The position numbers were made by a program, and so were the translations under genes. From positions 2,707,501 through 2,771,500 of the forward strand of contig JANUWF010001179.1 of the NCBI GenBank assembly GCA_026120185.1: a stretch of 64,000 nt of DNA. The letters run 5' to 3'. Numbering within the stretch: the first letter of the stretch is position 1; each line of letters opens with the position of its first letter. The DNA is from Voacanga thouarsii (Eukaryota; Streptophyta; Magnoliopsida; Gentianales; Apocynaceae). Shown here in pieces: positions 36,249 to 51,061 of this stretch. The notes below the pieces were generated by a model. It worked only from the letters and a program-made list of their open reading frames with translations, was not told the origin of the DNA and made no database searches.

Positions 36249-36253
36249 ATTCT

Positions 36254-37260
36254 TGTCCTTATCCTCTTTATATAATTAATTCCCTATTCATATACAACCA
36301 ACAAAGCTTCAAATAAATCATTATTCCAAACTTTAGTACATCCCTAATGTCGATACTTAATTATTATACCTAAAGAAGGATACAAATTAATAATAGGGAG
36401 TTTTCTTAGAAATTCTTAAGCTGAACACAATTTTTAGCAAGTTATCCCTTCCTTCCCAAGTATTTAATACATAGAAAAACAACTTATATTCATCTCAAAT
36501 TTTACAGAGATGAACCTTAAAACATTTAAAACAAAGATTCATATGGTCCTTCATAAATATTAGACTTAAAACTAGTATACACAAAATATTTTTGCTACTG
36601 TAGCACTCTACCCAGAACAGACTAGTGTGAAATAAAAATTCGTAACTTTTAATTTGCATATTAGAAAATTTTGAAATGTTACAAGTAGAATCTACACAAT
36701 AAAGCTACATTTTTTCTATTTTGACCATTCTCAAATTTAGACTTTATCATGCTGAAATAATGGTGTCAATATGATTGTACAACAGAAATAGGGCACTCTA
36801 TCCCTTCAGGAATTTCAAAAATTCTTGGGCTTAAAACCAGGGTTTTTTTTTGGCATAATTATTATCATAAATAACTTCCTTTACATGTCTAGGAACTAAC
36901 ATCAAAAGGCCCTACAATGATAATTTATATTGCTAATTTATTTGAACCAAATCAAGTTACCATCACATAATTTTCAGATATTCCAGCAAGCATCAAGTTT
37001 ACCTTTTCCTTCAAGAAATCGGACGCATAGACTTGTTGACACAGGAAATCACAAATATACAATGAACCCAAATTAACAACAGAAATTCTAACATCAAACA
37101 CAACAAGATTACCTAAGAACACATTAAGAAATTATCTTTTCCTTAGGAAAAAATTCAGCTTTTGTGAAAATAGCTATTTAAGATAAAAAGGTATTCCTTT
37201 TGGTATCAATCCTTTAAAAGACACCTCATTTACCTAGGGTTAAGTAGGTTTGATCCTTAG
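36254..37260 (-). repeat. Minus-strand Ty3/gypsy LTR, segment 2 (end approximate)
   Basis: Continues the LTR interrupted at 22079. The stretch CTACTGTAGCACTCTACCC and GACTAGTGTGAAATAAAAA (about 36596-36645) is of a kind I associate with chromovirus LTRs. No clear TG/CA end was found, so the right limit is a guess. Confidence 0.5.
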
Positions 37261-38479
37261 ACAGACATCCTTAATGGTTCTTGGTCCAGAAAAAGATATT
37301 ACTAATTTATTCAACAGAACCCTAATATTGGTCTGTACTGACGATTCTAAGAAAATTAATGAAGAGAAGAGCCTACACATGGATGGTAGGATAATACTCT
37401 TTGAATTATTTGAGTGGAAGAAGAGCCTACACTTTCAATATGGTTGGTGAAACTTGTTTATTAGTTGTCAAAATATAATTTCTTTGAGTTTTAGTTAAAT
37501 TATTATCCTACCATCCTTTTAAAGTTCCTGAAAATCTGGCAACTATCATATTAGCACTTTGATAATTCATTATTTCCTTTTGAGATATAAGCAGTTATAG
37601 CCATTCTCATTTCTTGGTATACATTATAGATTTGATACTCAGTCATACCATTTATATTCCAATCTACTATACATTCTCTAGTGAATATGGCTGCATTAAA
37701 TAAGTGTCTTTCTTCATATTACATGTCAAGAAAAGAAGGTCTAGAATAATAGTTTCTCATATGATAATAATGTTTTCTAGTGTGAGATTTTATTTATTTG
37801 ATTTTTGGGTTATAATTTAATATTTTATTTCATTTGGTTGTATAGTATTTATATTTTATTTTTTTGTTTTAGTTAATATTTTTTATTTCCTAAAATAAAT
37901 GGTTCCTTAACACTAAAGGGTTTAAATAGCGGAGCATCTTTTCGAATCAAAGGAGATGTACAAGGTATCCCACTTCTTTTTTTTTTTTTTTTTTCGTAAT
38001 TCTACTATATGAGAAGAGATAATATGAAGAGACTATGTAGTATAATTTCTCTATTGATATTCCTTATTAATATCTTTTCCATTGGGTGGATTTATATCAG
38101 GTTCAAATGGATTTTTAAAAAAGGATGAAATTATCGTAGACTTACGGTGCAATATCTAACATATTTTTTTTCAACAACGTAATAGTAATTTAAGATTAAT
38201 TTTTATATAAAAATAGTATAAAATTTTATTTTGTATCAATCTTTCTTTCTTATACTTGCAATTTTTAATTATAATCGTTTAGCTTATTTTAAGTTATGAT
38301 TATATGTATAGATATATATTTACATACTAGTTATATATATTTGTGTTTTGTGTGTATATATGAAAAAATAATAAGAATACCTTATGAATATAAAGTATAT
38401 TAAAGTATATCCATTATTTGTGTGTGTGTATACACACAAAAACACATACATATATTTTTCGCTTAGACCATATTAATAT

Positions 38480-38510
<31 letters not shown>

Positions 38511-38539
38511 ATGATTATTTTACAAATATAATACCATTT
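37261..38539. other. Unassigned AT-rich sequence
   Basis: No protein, LTR end or RNA gene recognised. A poly-T run is at 37975-37994, and TA/TG-rich stretches lie at 38310-38510. It may be the rest of the gypsy LTR or old intergenic DNA. Confidence 0.4.
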
Positions 38540-38825
38540 TTTTTTAATCGAAAGCCACCTTAGATGGTGGGGGGTTTGGTAGACCCCTACCAATTTATTT
38601 AATAATTCAAATATTACAAGGAAGGGGACATAAAAGCTTACCTCCTATCAACATGAATACAATGCAATCTCAAATAAGGAATTTGTATAAAATCTAAATT
38701 ACATGCTCCCTGAACATTCCTAAGAAGCACACTAAAAGTGAAAAAGAAGTGAGAACATCTAGAAGAGCATGCCAAATTAGCAAGCCTATCAGCAAGATAG
38801 TCTGATTCGCAATAGATGATGAGGG
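38540..38825 (-). pseudogene. LINE (L1-type) 3' end: RNase H C-terminus and tail
   Basis: The minus strand reads IYCESDYLADRLANLACSS. This is the last helix region of the RNase H domain at the end of plant L1 ORF2, where forms like HxxRExNxxADxLAN are usual. A stop and about 110 bp of 3' untranslated sequence follow, ending in a run of T on the + strand at 38539-38547, which is the poly-A tail. The upstream part is cut off at about 38825 by LTR-like sequence. It could be the missing end of the LINE at 53103-58180, or a separate copy. Confidence 0.65.
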
Positions 38826-40582
38826 CTCATCATATACATATTTTCTAGTATTTTATGCTTTAATTATGATAAATTCTTGCTCAAATCACTACTCAACACA
38901 TCCTTTTCATCTTTTTTTTTTTTTGTGGGAAATGAGAAAAAAATACTAATTGGAGATGAAAATGATGAAAAGAAAGAAAAAGGAGCAAAAATGAATAACA
39001 ATGGGTAGCATGTTGGCTGCCTAGGGAAATTCTAATTCCCTAGGTTGCCTAGGAGTAAAAAATAATGCCATTCTCCTAGAAGAATGGTGGCCTGGGGAAG
39101 TCAAACTTCCTTAAGCCACCTAGGTGAACAACAGAAGACAATTGCACAACAACATGGTGGCCAAGGGATAAAATTCCCTAGACCACCTAGAGCAAAAGTA
39201 AATGCTATTTGAGGAAAAAACATGGTAGCCTAGGCAACATCTAATTCCTTAGGCTGCCTAGGAACAAAATAGAAGATGTGTTCTCCAGAGAGGGGTAGTC
39301 TAGGGAAAATTAACCTCCATAGGCCACTTAGGAAGAAAAGAAACAAAGCAACATTTTACTAGGGTGGCCCAGGGAGGCTGGCCCTTGTTCCAGAAACCTG
39401 GCTGCCCTGGGAAGTTCCTGCCCACAAACCCAAACACGCACTATCCGTGCATTTTTTGAAGACACACAGGACATTTGCTATATATATATATATATATACC
39501 TTTATACTCTTGAAACAATTATCTTGGAGGCCTTAGAGAGTTTTTAGATCTAAGGTTCTTCCGTGAACTCTTAGAGTGCTCAAAAGAGACACTAAGAAAG
39601 GGAGGATCTTGGAGAAGTATGGAGAAGAAGAAGGGATTGTTCTAGCTAATCAAAGAAAGAAGAAGATCAAGAACTTGTCTATGAGTGATGTTCTCTCTCT
39701 TTTTTTTTTTTTTATTATACTATAACAATTTTGATATTTATATGATCTTAATTGTATTTGAGGGATGGACCCTAATCTATATTCTTGTGTTGAGTTATTT
39801 TTATGGTTTATTGAACTGCAATCACTTTTATTTGATTACTTGTGCATTATTATATTGGATTGATTGTTTGGGCTTGATTTATTTCTTCAATTAATTGGTT
39901 CACTCTCAATGAATTCTAAAGATGGGATTAGGAGTTAAACAACAAATTAATTAGCCCAATATTTGTTTTCCTTTGATTAACTCGAGAAAAAGGTTAAAGA
40001 ATTAGAATTTGGTAGTCAACAGATTTTCAATATTGCCTAGAGATAGAGATATTATGGCTTCTAAGTGCCTTTGGGTAATGAGTGAGTGTAATACTTCTTT
40101 GGGTTAGATTGATTAGGTAGAGATATGAATTAATTGGATCTTAGGGAATGAATCTTATAACTCAAGAGAGTGTAAGGTCTATTATTGAAAACTCATACTG
40201 GTTCTTGAATTGAGATTTGATAAACTTAGTAGTAAACTCTTTACTTGGCATGGGGGATTTCTTCTTTTATACAACTCTTCCCGTATTCTTACTCATTGAT
40301 GATCTTTGTGACTTTTCTTATATGGGTTTGAAGCACTTTTATTGTAGTAGTTTAGCATACCTTGTTTGATTTATTTTATCTCTTTATGTATTTTAGCTAG
40401 ACAATTAGATTAGAGCAAAATAGTGATAATCGCTAAATTCTCGTGGACTCGATATTTGCTATTTCCTATACTATGCGATGAGTGTACTTATCATATTCTG
40501 TGATTTTAGTGATTGGCATTTTAAATTAAAACTTGATTATTTGTGACTTATGTTAGTACTATATTTCCAATGAATGAAAAGG
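38826..40582 (+). repeat. Ty3/gypsy LTR-like sequence (Athila/Tat type), borders uncertain
   Basis: The stretch near 40440-40495 (TCTCGTGGACTCGATATTTG, then GAGTGTACTTATCA) is the R-U5 signature common to Athila/Tat LTRs. A TG start is possible at 38817 or 38820. A TATATA run and a leader-like region at 39480-39700 fit a promoter. I could not find a matched target duplication. The right side ends at the CACTA at 40583. No protein is encoded. Confidence 0.55.
39008..39425 (+). repeat. Tandem array of ~70-bp hairpin units
   Basis: Five to six units of about 68-80 bp. Each has GTGGCCTAGGGAA-like sequence, a short loop, and TTCCCTAGGCCACCTAGG-like complement, then an A-rich spacer. Units begin at about 39008, 39088, 39157, 39223, 39295 and 39362. 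Changes in one arm are often, but not always, matched in the other. Confidence 0.8.
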
Positions 40583-40609
40583 CACTACTAGAAAAATAGG
40601 CTGTTGTGG

Positions 40610-41160
40610 CAGGTGAAAATGTTATTATAAGAATTTGTTGTGACATTTTTGACTTTGTGACATTTACGCAAAATGTTCTCTAAAACGCCGTTGCTATAGT
40701 CACTGAGGACATTACCAAATGTCATAATAGATGTACCTATTATAATATGTATAATTGTTATATCAAAGGCCTTATTACAACATTTTGTGATGCTACAAAA
40801 GGGTCTAATAACTGCCAAAAATTCAAATATATATTAACAATTTAAAGTGTCATAATAATCAATATCTATAATGACATTTACAACTATCAGTAAAAGATCT
40901 TCATATAACATTTAGTTGTGTTATGCAAATACTTACCAACGGTTGCCAACGGTCAAATTCAAATCCACAAAAACATTTATAAATGTCATAATAGCATTTG
41001 ACAACTTTCAATTATATGACACTTTGTTAGCATTTGTGACATTTTATATTGTCATTATTATTTGTTATGATACTTATACATATTGTTTAAACTTAATATA
41101 ACAACATTTTTTTAAATTTTCATAATGTGTTTGCTATGTGTCACTACATTTTTTTATGAC
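40610..41160. repeat. Left subterminal repeats of the large CACTA
   Basis: Repeated TGTCATAATA/TATTATGACA and GTGACATTT motifs in both orientations, at about 40640, 40722, 40850, 40870, 40983 and 41035. Similar motifs sit near the right end (52935-53085). They are likely accessory-protein sites. Confidence 0.8.
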
Positions 41161-41165
41161 ATTTC

Positions 41166-41167
<2 letters not shown>

Positions 41168-41203
<36 letters not shown>
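41168..41203 (+). repeat. (TA)n microsatellite
   Basis: Pure TA run at the inner edge of the left subterminal region. About 440 bp after it (41204-41647) is AT-rich with nothing recognised. Confidence 0.95.
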
Positions 41204-41207
<4 letters not shown>

Positions 41208-41647
41208 TACATGATATATAAAAATTTAAAACTTTGACCATAATACAAAATCACATTAAAGGCAAAATAAAATATTTGCATACAATAGGAAGTATAGTAC
41301 TATGTATATATACATCAAGGAAGTCATCAAAACTATATAATCCAAAATAAAATTTCAATGTATCCATTAAGACATAATTCCATTAATGTCTAAATACTTC
41401 CATTTAGCAAAATGATCTACTATACTTCCTTCATATGCAGCATCAAAATAACTTGTAGCCAAACTGTCTCCTTAGTCCCATTCGTCTTGAGCCCAACAAA
41501 CCTGCCATTATAAATTGGACACATTCAAGTTTAAAAAAATGAAGGTAAACCAGTAGCTTCTTGATACCAAAACTGCAGATTCATAAAGGATGAAAAAAAA
41601 GAGAGAGAATTAAACTTTTCAACTATGAAAGGGATTCTCCTGAGTGA

Positions 41648-41952
41648 ATTAAATTGCAGTATTTTAGTTTTCTCCTGAGGCTAGAACAAACAATTATTCA
41701 ACCAAAATGGCTAAACTGTAGCATTTCAGTTTTCAAAAGGTTATACTTCAGTAAGAAGTGAATTAAACTACAATATTTCAATTTTTTCCTCAAGCTAGAA
41801 CAAACAATTATTGCACCAAAATGGCTAAACTGCAGCATTTTGGTTTTCAAAAGGCTATACTTCAGCAATAAGTGAATAAAACTGCACCATTTCAGTTTTC
41901 TCCTGAGGGTATAACAAACAATTATTGCACCAAAATGGCTAAACTCTAGCCT
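41648..41952 (-). repeat. Tandem repeat, 114-bp unit, 2.7 copies
   Basis: Units start at 41648, 41761 and 41875 and are about 85-90% alike by eye. Since 114 is a multiple of three, the minus strand stays open and reads repeated LLKTEMLQFSHFGAIIVC blocks. It lies just 3' of the transposase domains on the minus strand, so it could be a repeated 3' exon or untranslated region. Confidence 0.85.
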
Positions 41953-41989
41953 CATCATCCCCTTCACGAACCCAACAAACATTCTTGTC

Positions 41990-43361
41990 CCCTTTTTCAG
42001 CTACGGGGTTGCAGATTTCAGCTTGCAAATGTGTATCAACATACACGATATCTCCCATTTTATAAATTGATCGTGCATTTGTAACAACAACAACATGCTA
42101 ATCACTTTCCTTTGATTCCTCTACATAGAATACTTTTGTTGCTTGAAAGGCAAGAATGAATGGTTCTTTGTGGGGATGCACATTGCTGAAATTTGCTAAT
42201 AAGAATCCATCCGCATCTTGTTTTAGTCTCTTCCCATTGGACACCCAATCACATTCAAACAATACAACTTTTCGATCGCCTCCGTAGTCCAACTTAATTA
42301 CATTCTTCAAAGCTCCAAAATAAGCCACATCACTTAAAATAGGATTTTCATCTCTTATACTTGAAAAACTTGAAGTAATTGCATTCACAGAAACTCCACC
42401 ATTTTAGGTTTTTCTTTTATGCTCAACTTCTTTTGTGTGAAACCTAAAACCATTTACCATGAATCCCTAATACTATAATCCAACTTATTTAGGTCCCTTA
42501 GAAAGATAAACCAAATTTTGTGTAATATGGCTATCTTCAAATATTTGCAAAGAAGTAACCTAGGTCACAAAAAAAAAAAAAAGAAAAAAAGAAAAATCAA
42601 TATAAAGGATAAAACAAAATTTACTTTGACACATAAGAGAAAGGTTAAACAAAATTTTAACGTACGTGATAGACAAACCATTGGGTGAATGTCTCACTAT
42701 AAATACGCTCAATTTCATAGCTTCCAGCATGTGGATGATTTTGAGCTACCCTCGTAAGGTGTTAACTTACAAAGTAGAAGTCGATTTAATCAGTAATTGT
42801 CATGAAATCTACAATATTTCAATCCTCTTTGAAAAATTTAAGGAGACTTACTCAATATATGGCTTGACAGAATCACAATTAAATAGTACATATTGATGTG
42901 CTTTATTCAAAGATATTTGATCAAACTTTGTTGGTGTGCCTTTACCCAATGAACACCCCAACATTGTAAACACATCAATACCTACTCAAGAGTCAGCCAT
43001 ATCTTCTTCATTTCTAGCTATTCGATTGAACCTTGTTTGGATATAATCAGCTAAATATAATGAGCAAAAGGTTAGGCATTCTTTAGCCAAATAACCTTCT
43101 GCAATAGAACCCTCTGGGCGACTCCGATTTCGTATATAGGATTTCAAAGTGCTCAAATACCTGAAGTAATATAGTTATGAAATTACCATAACTATAATTG
43201 CAACATTTAAAAATAAAAGAAAAACTAATAAAAATAAAAATAGGTAATGCACACCTCTCAATTGGATACATCCATCGAAATTGCACCGGACCAACAATTC
43301 TTGCTTCGTAGGCTAAGTGAACACATAGATGTATCATGATATTGAAAGCTGATGGTGGAAA
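41990..43361 (-). pseudogene. TNP2 transposase, C-terminal part with DUF4216-like domain
   Basis: This is the second half of the CACTA transposase, which cuts at the element ends. The order on the minus strand is: AFNIMIHLCVHLAYEARIVG and VQFRWMYPIER (43350-43255), a 94-bp intron with GTGTGC and TTCAG ends (43254-43161), then YLSTLKSYIRNRSRPEGSIA and GYLAKECLTFCSLYLADYIQ (DUF4218-type end). Near 42890 is YVLFNCDSVKPYIEYVS. A further exon at 42388-42098 reads YFGALKNVIKLDYGGDRKVV, LFECDWVSNGKRLKQDADGF and PFILAFQATKVFYVEE, the DUF4216 pattern. The exon start is displaced by the solo LTR at 43362. Family assignment is firm. Confidence 0.88.
43161..43254 (-). other. Intron in TNP2
   Basis: The donor is AG|GTGTGC and the acceptor is ACTTCAG|GT. 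Removing it joins PIER to YLSTLKSY in frame, as in other TNP2 proteins. Confidence 0.8.
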
Positions 43362-45491
43362 TGAAGGTGATGACAGTGAACAGAGCATGCACGGTGGACA
43401 AAAATGGAGAAATCAAACATGAACACAGAGCATGGAAGTAGCATAGAGGCATGAAACACATACCTTTTGGAGCTTTAAAACTTGAAGATTGAAGAAGAAT
43501 GGCTTGAAGCTAAAATCACAGCTTCCTTCTCCTCCATCCAGTGAAGCTTCCCGTGCATTGTCTTCCTTTCTTCTCCACCTCCGGTGTGATGAATAATGCT
43601 AGGCTTTTCAATTCTTAGAATATGACCACAACCTAATCACTTTTGGTGAGCAAAGAAAATGGGAAGAAAAAAAGCTTCTCAGTTTTTTTTCACTAGTTTC
43701 CCTATATCACGGCTTCTTCCTTGTCTCGGCTTTTTATAGACAACCCAGAAGAAGCAAACTCAATAAACCGATGGCTCTTGATTTCACTTGATATGACCAA
43801 ATCCAGAAGCCAGAAAATCAAGAGACACACACACCCTTTCGGTTGGCTTCCTTTGGTTTAAATGTAAAACCAAAAGCCAGAAGAAGAAAAGGCACGAGAG
43901 AGGGAGAATTTTTTTTTTCAAAATTTTTATTTTTATTTTTTCACATAGAAAACCAAAAGTCATGAAACAAAAAATAATTATTTTGATAAAAATAATATTC
44001 TCGGGATTTAATACTCGAATATTATTTACAAAATAAATTTTGGCTTCACCCTAAACTCTTCTGAATTGCGTTTGGAAAAATCCTATGGTCCAAGCTATTG
44101 GGACAAAATAATATTTATTATTTTTCTTGCACCCGAAAAGCCCAAAATAATAAACATTAATTATTTTTCTTGGTATTAAATAAATAACCCAATAAATAAT
44201 TAATGAACCCAAATGAACAAAAAATAATTAAACTTTAATTATTTATTTCTTGAGATTTAATTAAATAAATAACCCAATAAATAATTAAAGTTTAATTATT
44301 TTTCTCTAGTTTAAGTCTCGGTTAATTTTCGAATGATTCAAACTGGACCTAGGTCCTGAATAATTAATTAACCAATTAAACCAGATAATAAATTTCTCTC
44401 CATTTATTTTATTTCAGTCTAATAATAAATTAGACTTCCCGAATAAAATAAAACTCTCTCAATTGAGATCAGTTTTTCAACCCAAAAATTAATTAGGACT
44501 TACGGGCTATTCTGAGGACCAAAAAGACACATCGCTTTGGCTACTAAAATGACCAAAATACCCCTACTATATAAATAGATGCATTTTGTATTTTAAATAC
44601 TTCCTAATATCACCATAAGGAAATATTGACCCCAAAGACAATGCTGCATTAGCAAAGTCTTCGACCTATAGGTGAAATGACTAAAATATCCCTCTACACA
44701 TCGCCGTACATTTAGAGAGGAAGAAGTATACTAACACCTCTCTAAATGACATCTACCATCCTTAGGCTTCTAGTCCAATGATCCACGACTTCTTGGAATG
44801 TTTTTGCTTTCCAAGGGAGCTACCCTAAAGCAAACATCCAAGTCATGTTTTCCAGGCCTAGATATTTAGATCATTTAGACAACCATAAGGGGCGAAATGG
44901 TGTAGAACCTATCTTTTACAAGTTTGTCTTAACTAATTAGTCACACATACCCAACATGCAAGTATATTGGCCCTCCAATAGAACCTCAACTATAGCATAT
45001 CAAAGCATATGCTTCTAGCTTCGCCAGACCACCAACTCATACTCAAGTCATAAAGTACTAGTCCACACTATAGCGGTAGTAGTCTAGGTTTCAACCATAT
45101 AGTACTTTTAGAAATCACTACTACAGGTCTTGTTCTACGTATTCAAAATACGCTTATGTTATGAAATGAGTGGACTACTCACTGGCTAAAGATAAGCCAT
45201 TCCTCATTTAGAATTCATAACATAATAACTTAAATATGATAAGATTCCCATTCTCATCAATCGGTTAAGAACAAATGTTTATGTGTTTAAATAACCCATA
45301 ATCCATACCTTACTGTGAAAGACCTCCATTCACATGGATCACTTATTTAAACACAATGGGTCTGTTCCAAACGAAAATGTGCTCAAATAAAGAAAATAAA
45401 TTCACAAACGATTTCCGACAAATAAATTCTTTTATTAAAATATTCGATATTTACACCAGAAAACTAGTCTAAGAGGGCATACATTCTAATA
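43362..45491 (-). mobile_element. Solo Copia LTR (family A) inside the TNP2 exon
   Basis: It is 2130 bp. The right end on the minus strand is TATTAGAATGTATGCCCTCT, the family A start with one change. Exact duplication GGAAA lies at 43357-43361 and 45492-45496. Removing it and one GGAAA restores the transposase reading frame (ELERVF next to PPSAFNIM). So the LTR landed in a coding exon, and later recombination removed the internal part. Confidence 0.93.
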
Positions 45492-45496
45492 GGAAA

Positions 45497-47560
45497 GACC
45501 CGTTCTAGCTCACAAAGAATGAAAACAATGTCCATCTCTAGTTGTATCAAATCATGAGGCAACAATTACTTGGAGCAGAGTAGTCTGAAATACCTACTTA
45601 GCCTAAGCAAGGGATACCGAACAGATTTTGACAAAGCTTTTCTTAGGGCTATAGGTAGTAATTGTTGCATTAAAATATGATGGTCATGGCTCTTAAGCCC
45701 TAAAAGCTTTGGTGGCTTCAGTTGTACACAACTAGATAAGTTAGTAGAATATCCATCAGGAACCTTAACCCTTTTCAACACCTAACAAAAATTCAAATTT
45801 TCACTCTTACTTAAAGTGAATGCAGCCCGGGGCAAAGAAGATGCACCACTCTCCTTCTCAAGAGGATGTAGTTGTGCTCTAATTCCCATTTCTTTCAAGT
45901 CAAGTCGTGACTTTTAATCCCTTTTCTTATCCACCTCAAGTAATATGGCACAAATCATTTCACTAACATTTTTCTCGATATGCATTACATCAAGATTATG
46001 CCGCATCAAGTTATCTTTCCAATAAGGCAATTTAAAAAAGACACTTTTTTTTCTTCCAATTAAATGGCAATTTTTGGTTATCGTTCACCAACTTCCCAAA
46101 CTTAAAATTGATACCATCTAGTTCATTTAAAATCACATCTCCAGATAAAAAACAAGGTCTCCCTCGATGCTCCTCTTTACCATTAAAGGATCGAGCATCC
46201 ATTCTAAAAGAGTGATCGGGTTCTAAGAACCTACGATGTCCCATATAACAATGCTTGCAACTAATTTTCAACCATTGTGAATCCGTCTTCTTATGACAAA
46301 TGGGACAAGCAAACTCCCTTTTAGCACTCTACCCCGACAAATTAACATATCCAGGAAAATCACTAATAGTCCATAATAAAGTAGCCCGCATTTGAAAATT
46401 TTGCTTGAAATATGCATCATATGTAGATACACCCATATCCCACAATTCCTTTAATTTGCAATGAGAGGTTCTAAATAGACATCAAGATTATTCCCTAGAG
46501 CAGTCGGACCAGGTATTAGCAAAGATAAGATGAAGTATAGTTGCTTCATATGCATCCAAGTGGGTAAATTGCAAGGCATTAAGATTACAGGCCACGTACT
46601 GTGAGCAACATTCATATTTTTGAAAGGATTAAACATGTCAGAAGCTAAGTCTAATCTCACATTACGTACATCTTTGGAAAAATCAGGATGAAGATAACTA
46701 AAATTTTTTCAAGTAGGTATGTCAGCAGGATGTCTCATAGAACCATCATCTATTCTATCTTTCCCATGCTTAATTTAGCAATCTTTGAGGATATGAACAA
46801 ACGTTGTAATTGAGGCTTCAGTGGAAAATGCTAAATAACTTTTTCCATCCCAATTTATCCCCCCAGTACAATGTGTAATCATTAGGACATGCATCTATCT
46901 ACTCATACTCCAAACCTAATTGTTTCATTATCTTTTCAGCTTCATAATAAGATTTTGGAATTTCAACAGCCTCAGGAAATAATTCTCGCAACAAATCAAG
47001 AATCATATCCAAAATGTTTGTTAGACCACTTCCCCGAACACTTAAGATATAGCAATCGAATAAGAAATGATAGCTTAGAGAAGTTCTTACACCCAGGATA
47101 CAACTCTTGTTGTGAATCATTAATGAGTTTGTAAAAATTTTCAGCATCCAAGTTTGAACATTCAACTCCGAGAGATGTTTCAACCCTCTCAATATTATCA
47201 TCTACTAGAATGCCAAATGCATCATGCAACAAGCCATCCATGTCATCAGTTTGACTGGTAACATCTTGCAAATTATTACCTAAACTTGTTCTAGATGAAC
47301 TAGACAATGAAAGTTCTCTATGTACTATCCAATGAGAATATCCCTTAATAAACCCATATACTATGAGGTGCTCTCGCACCTCCATTTCAATCTTCATTAC
47401 CCAATTTCCACATTTTACACAAGGACACAATATCTTCCCATTCAAACTTGCGTTATTCATTGCAAATCTTAGAAAAAAAATCAACACCATTTTGATATAC
47501 ATGGCAATTTCTAGGAAGACCCATCCAAGATTTGTCTATATTGGCGATGTTACAAGCAAT
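45497..47560 (-). pseudogene. TNP2 transposase, N-terminal and catalytic-region part, broken
   Basis: Minus-strand order: IDKSWMGLPRN at about 47540, where the usual initiator Met is ATA; a frame slip in a run of eight T near 47472; FAMNNASLNGKILCPCVKCG (transposase-associated domain); GLLHDAFG; LYPGCKNFSKLSFLIRLLYL; ILDLLRELFPEAVEIPKSYY; IDACPNDYTLYWGDKLGW (46890); MRHPADIPTWKNF; RLDLASDMFNPF; ISCKHCYMGHRRFLEPDHSF (46260); and LKSHDHHILMQQLLPIALRK (45700). These are the Transposase_21 landmarks in the right order. Stops and at least three frame shifts inactivate it, for example YE*IDAC where Gln is usual. The last codons before 45497 read on into the segment beyond the solo LTR. Confidence 0.9.

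Positions 47561-51061
<3,501 letters not shown>

Noticed and set aside
37750..38000. Possible promoter (TTTAAATAGC) and gene start
   Set aside because: TATA-like strings are expected often in DNA this AT-rich, and no coding region follows.
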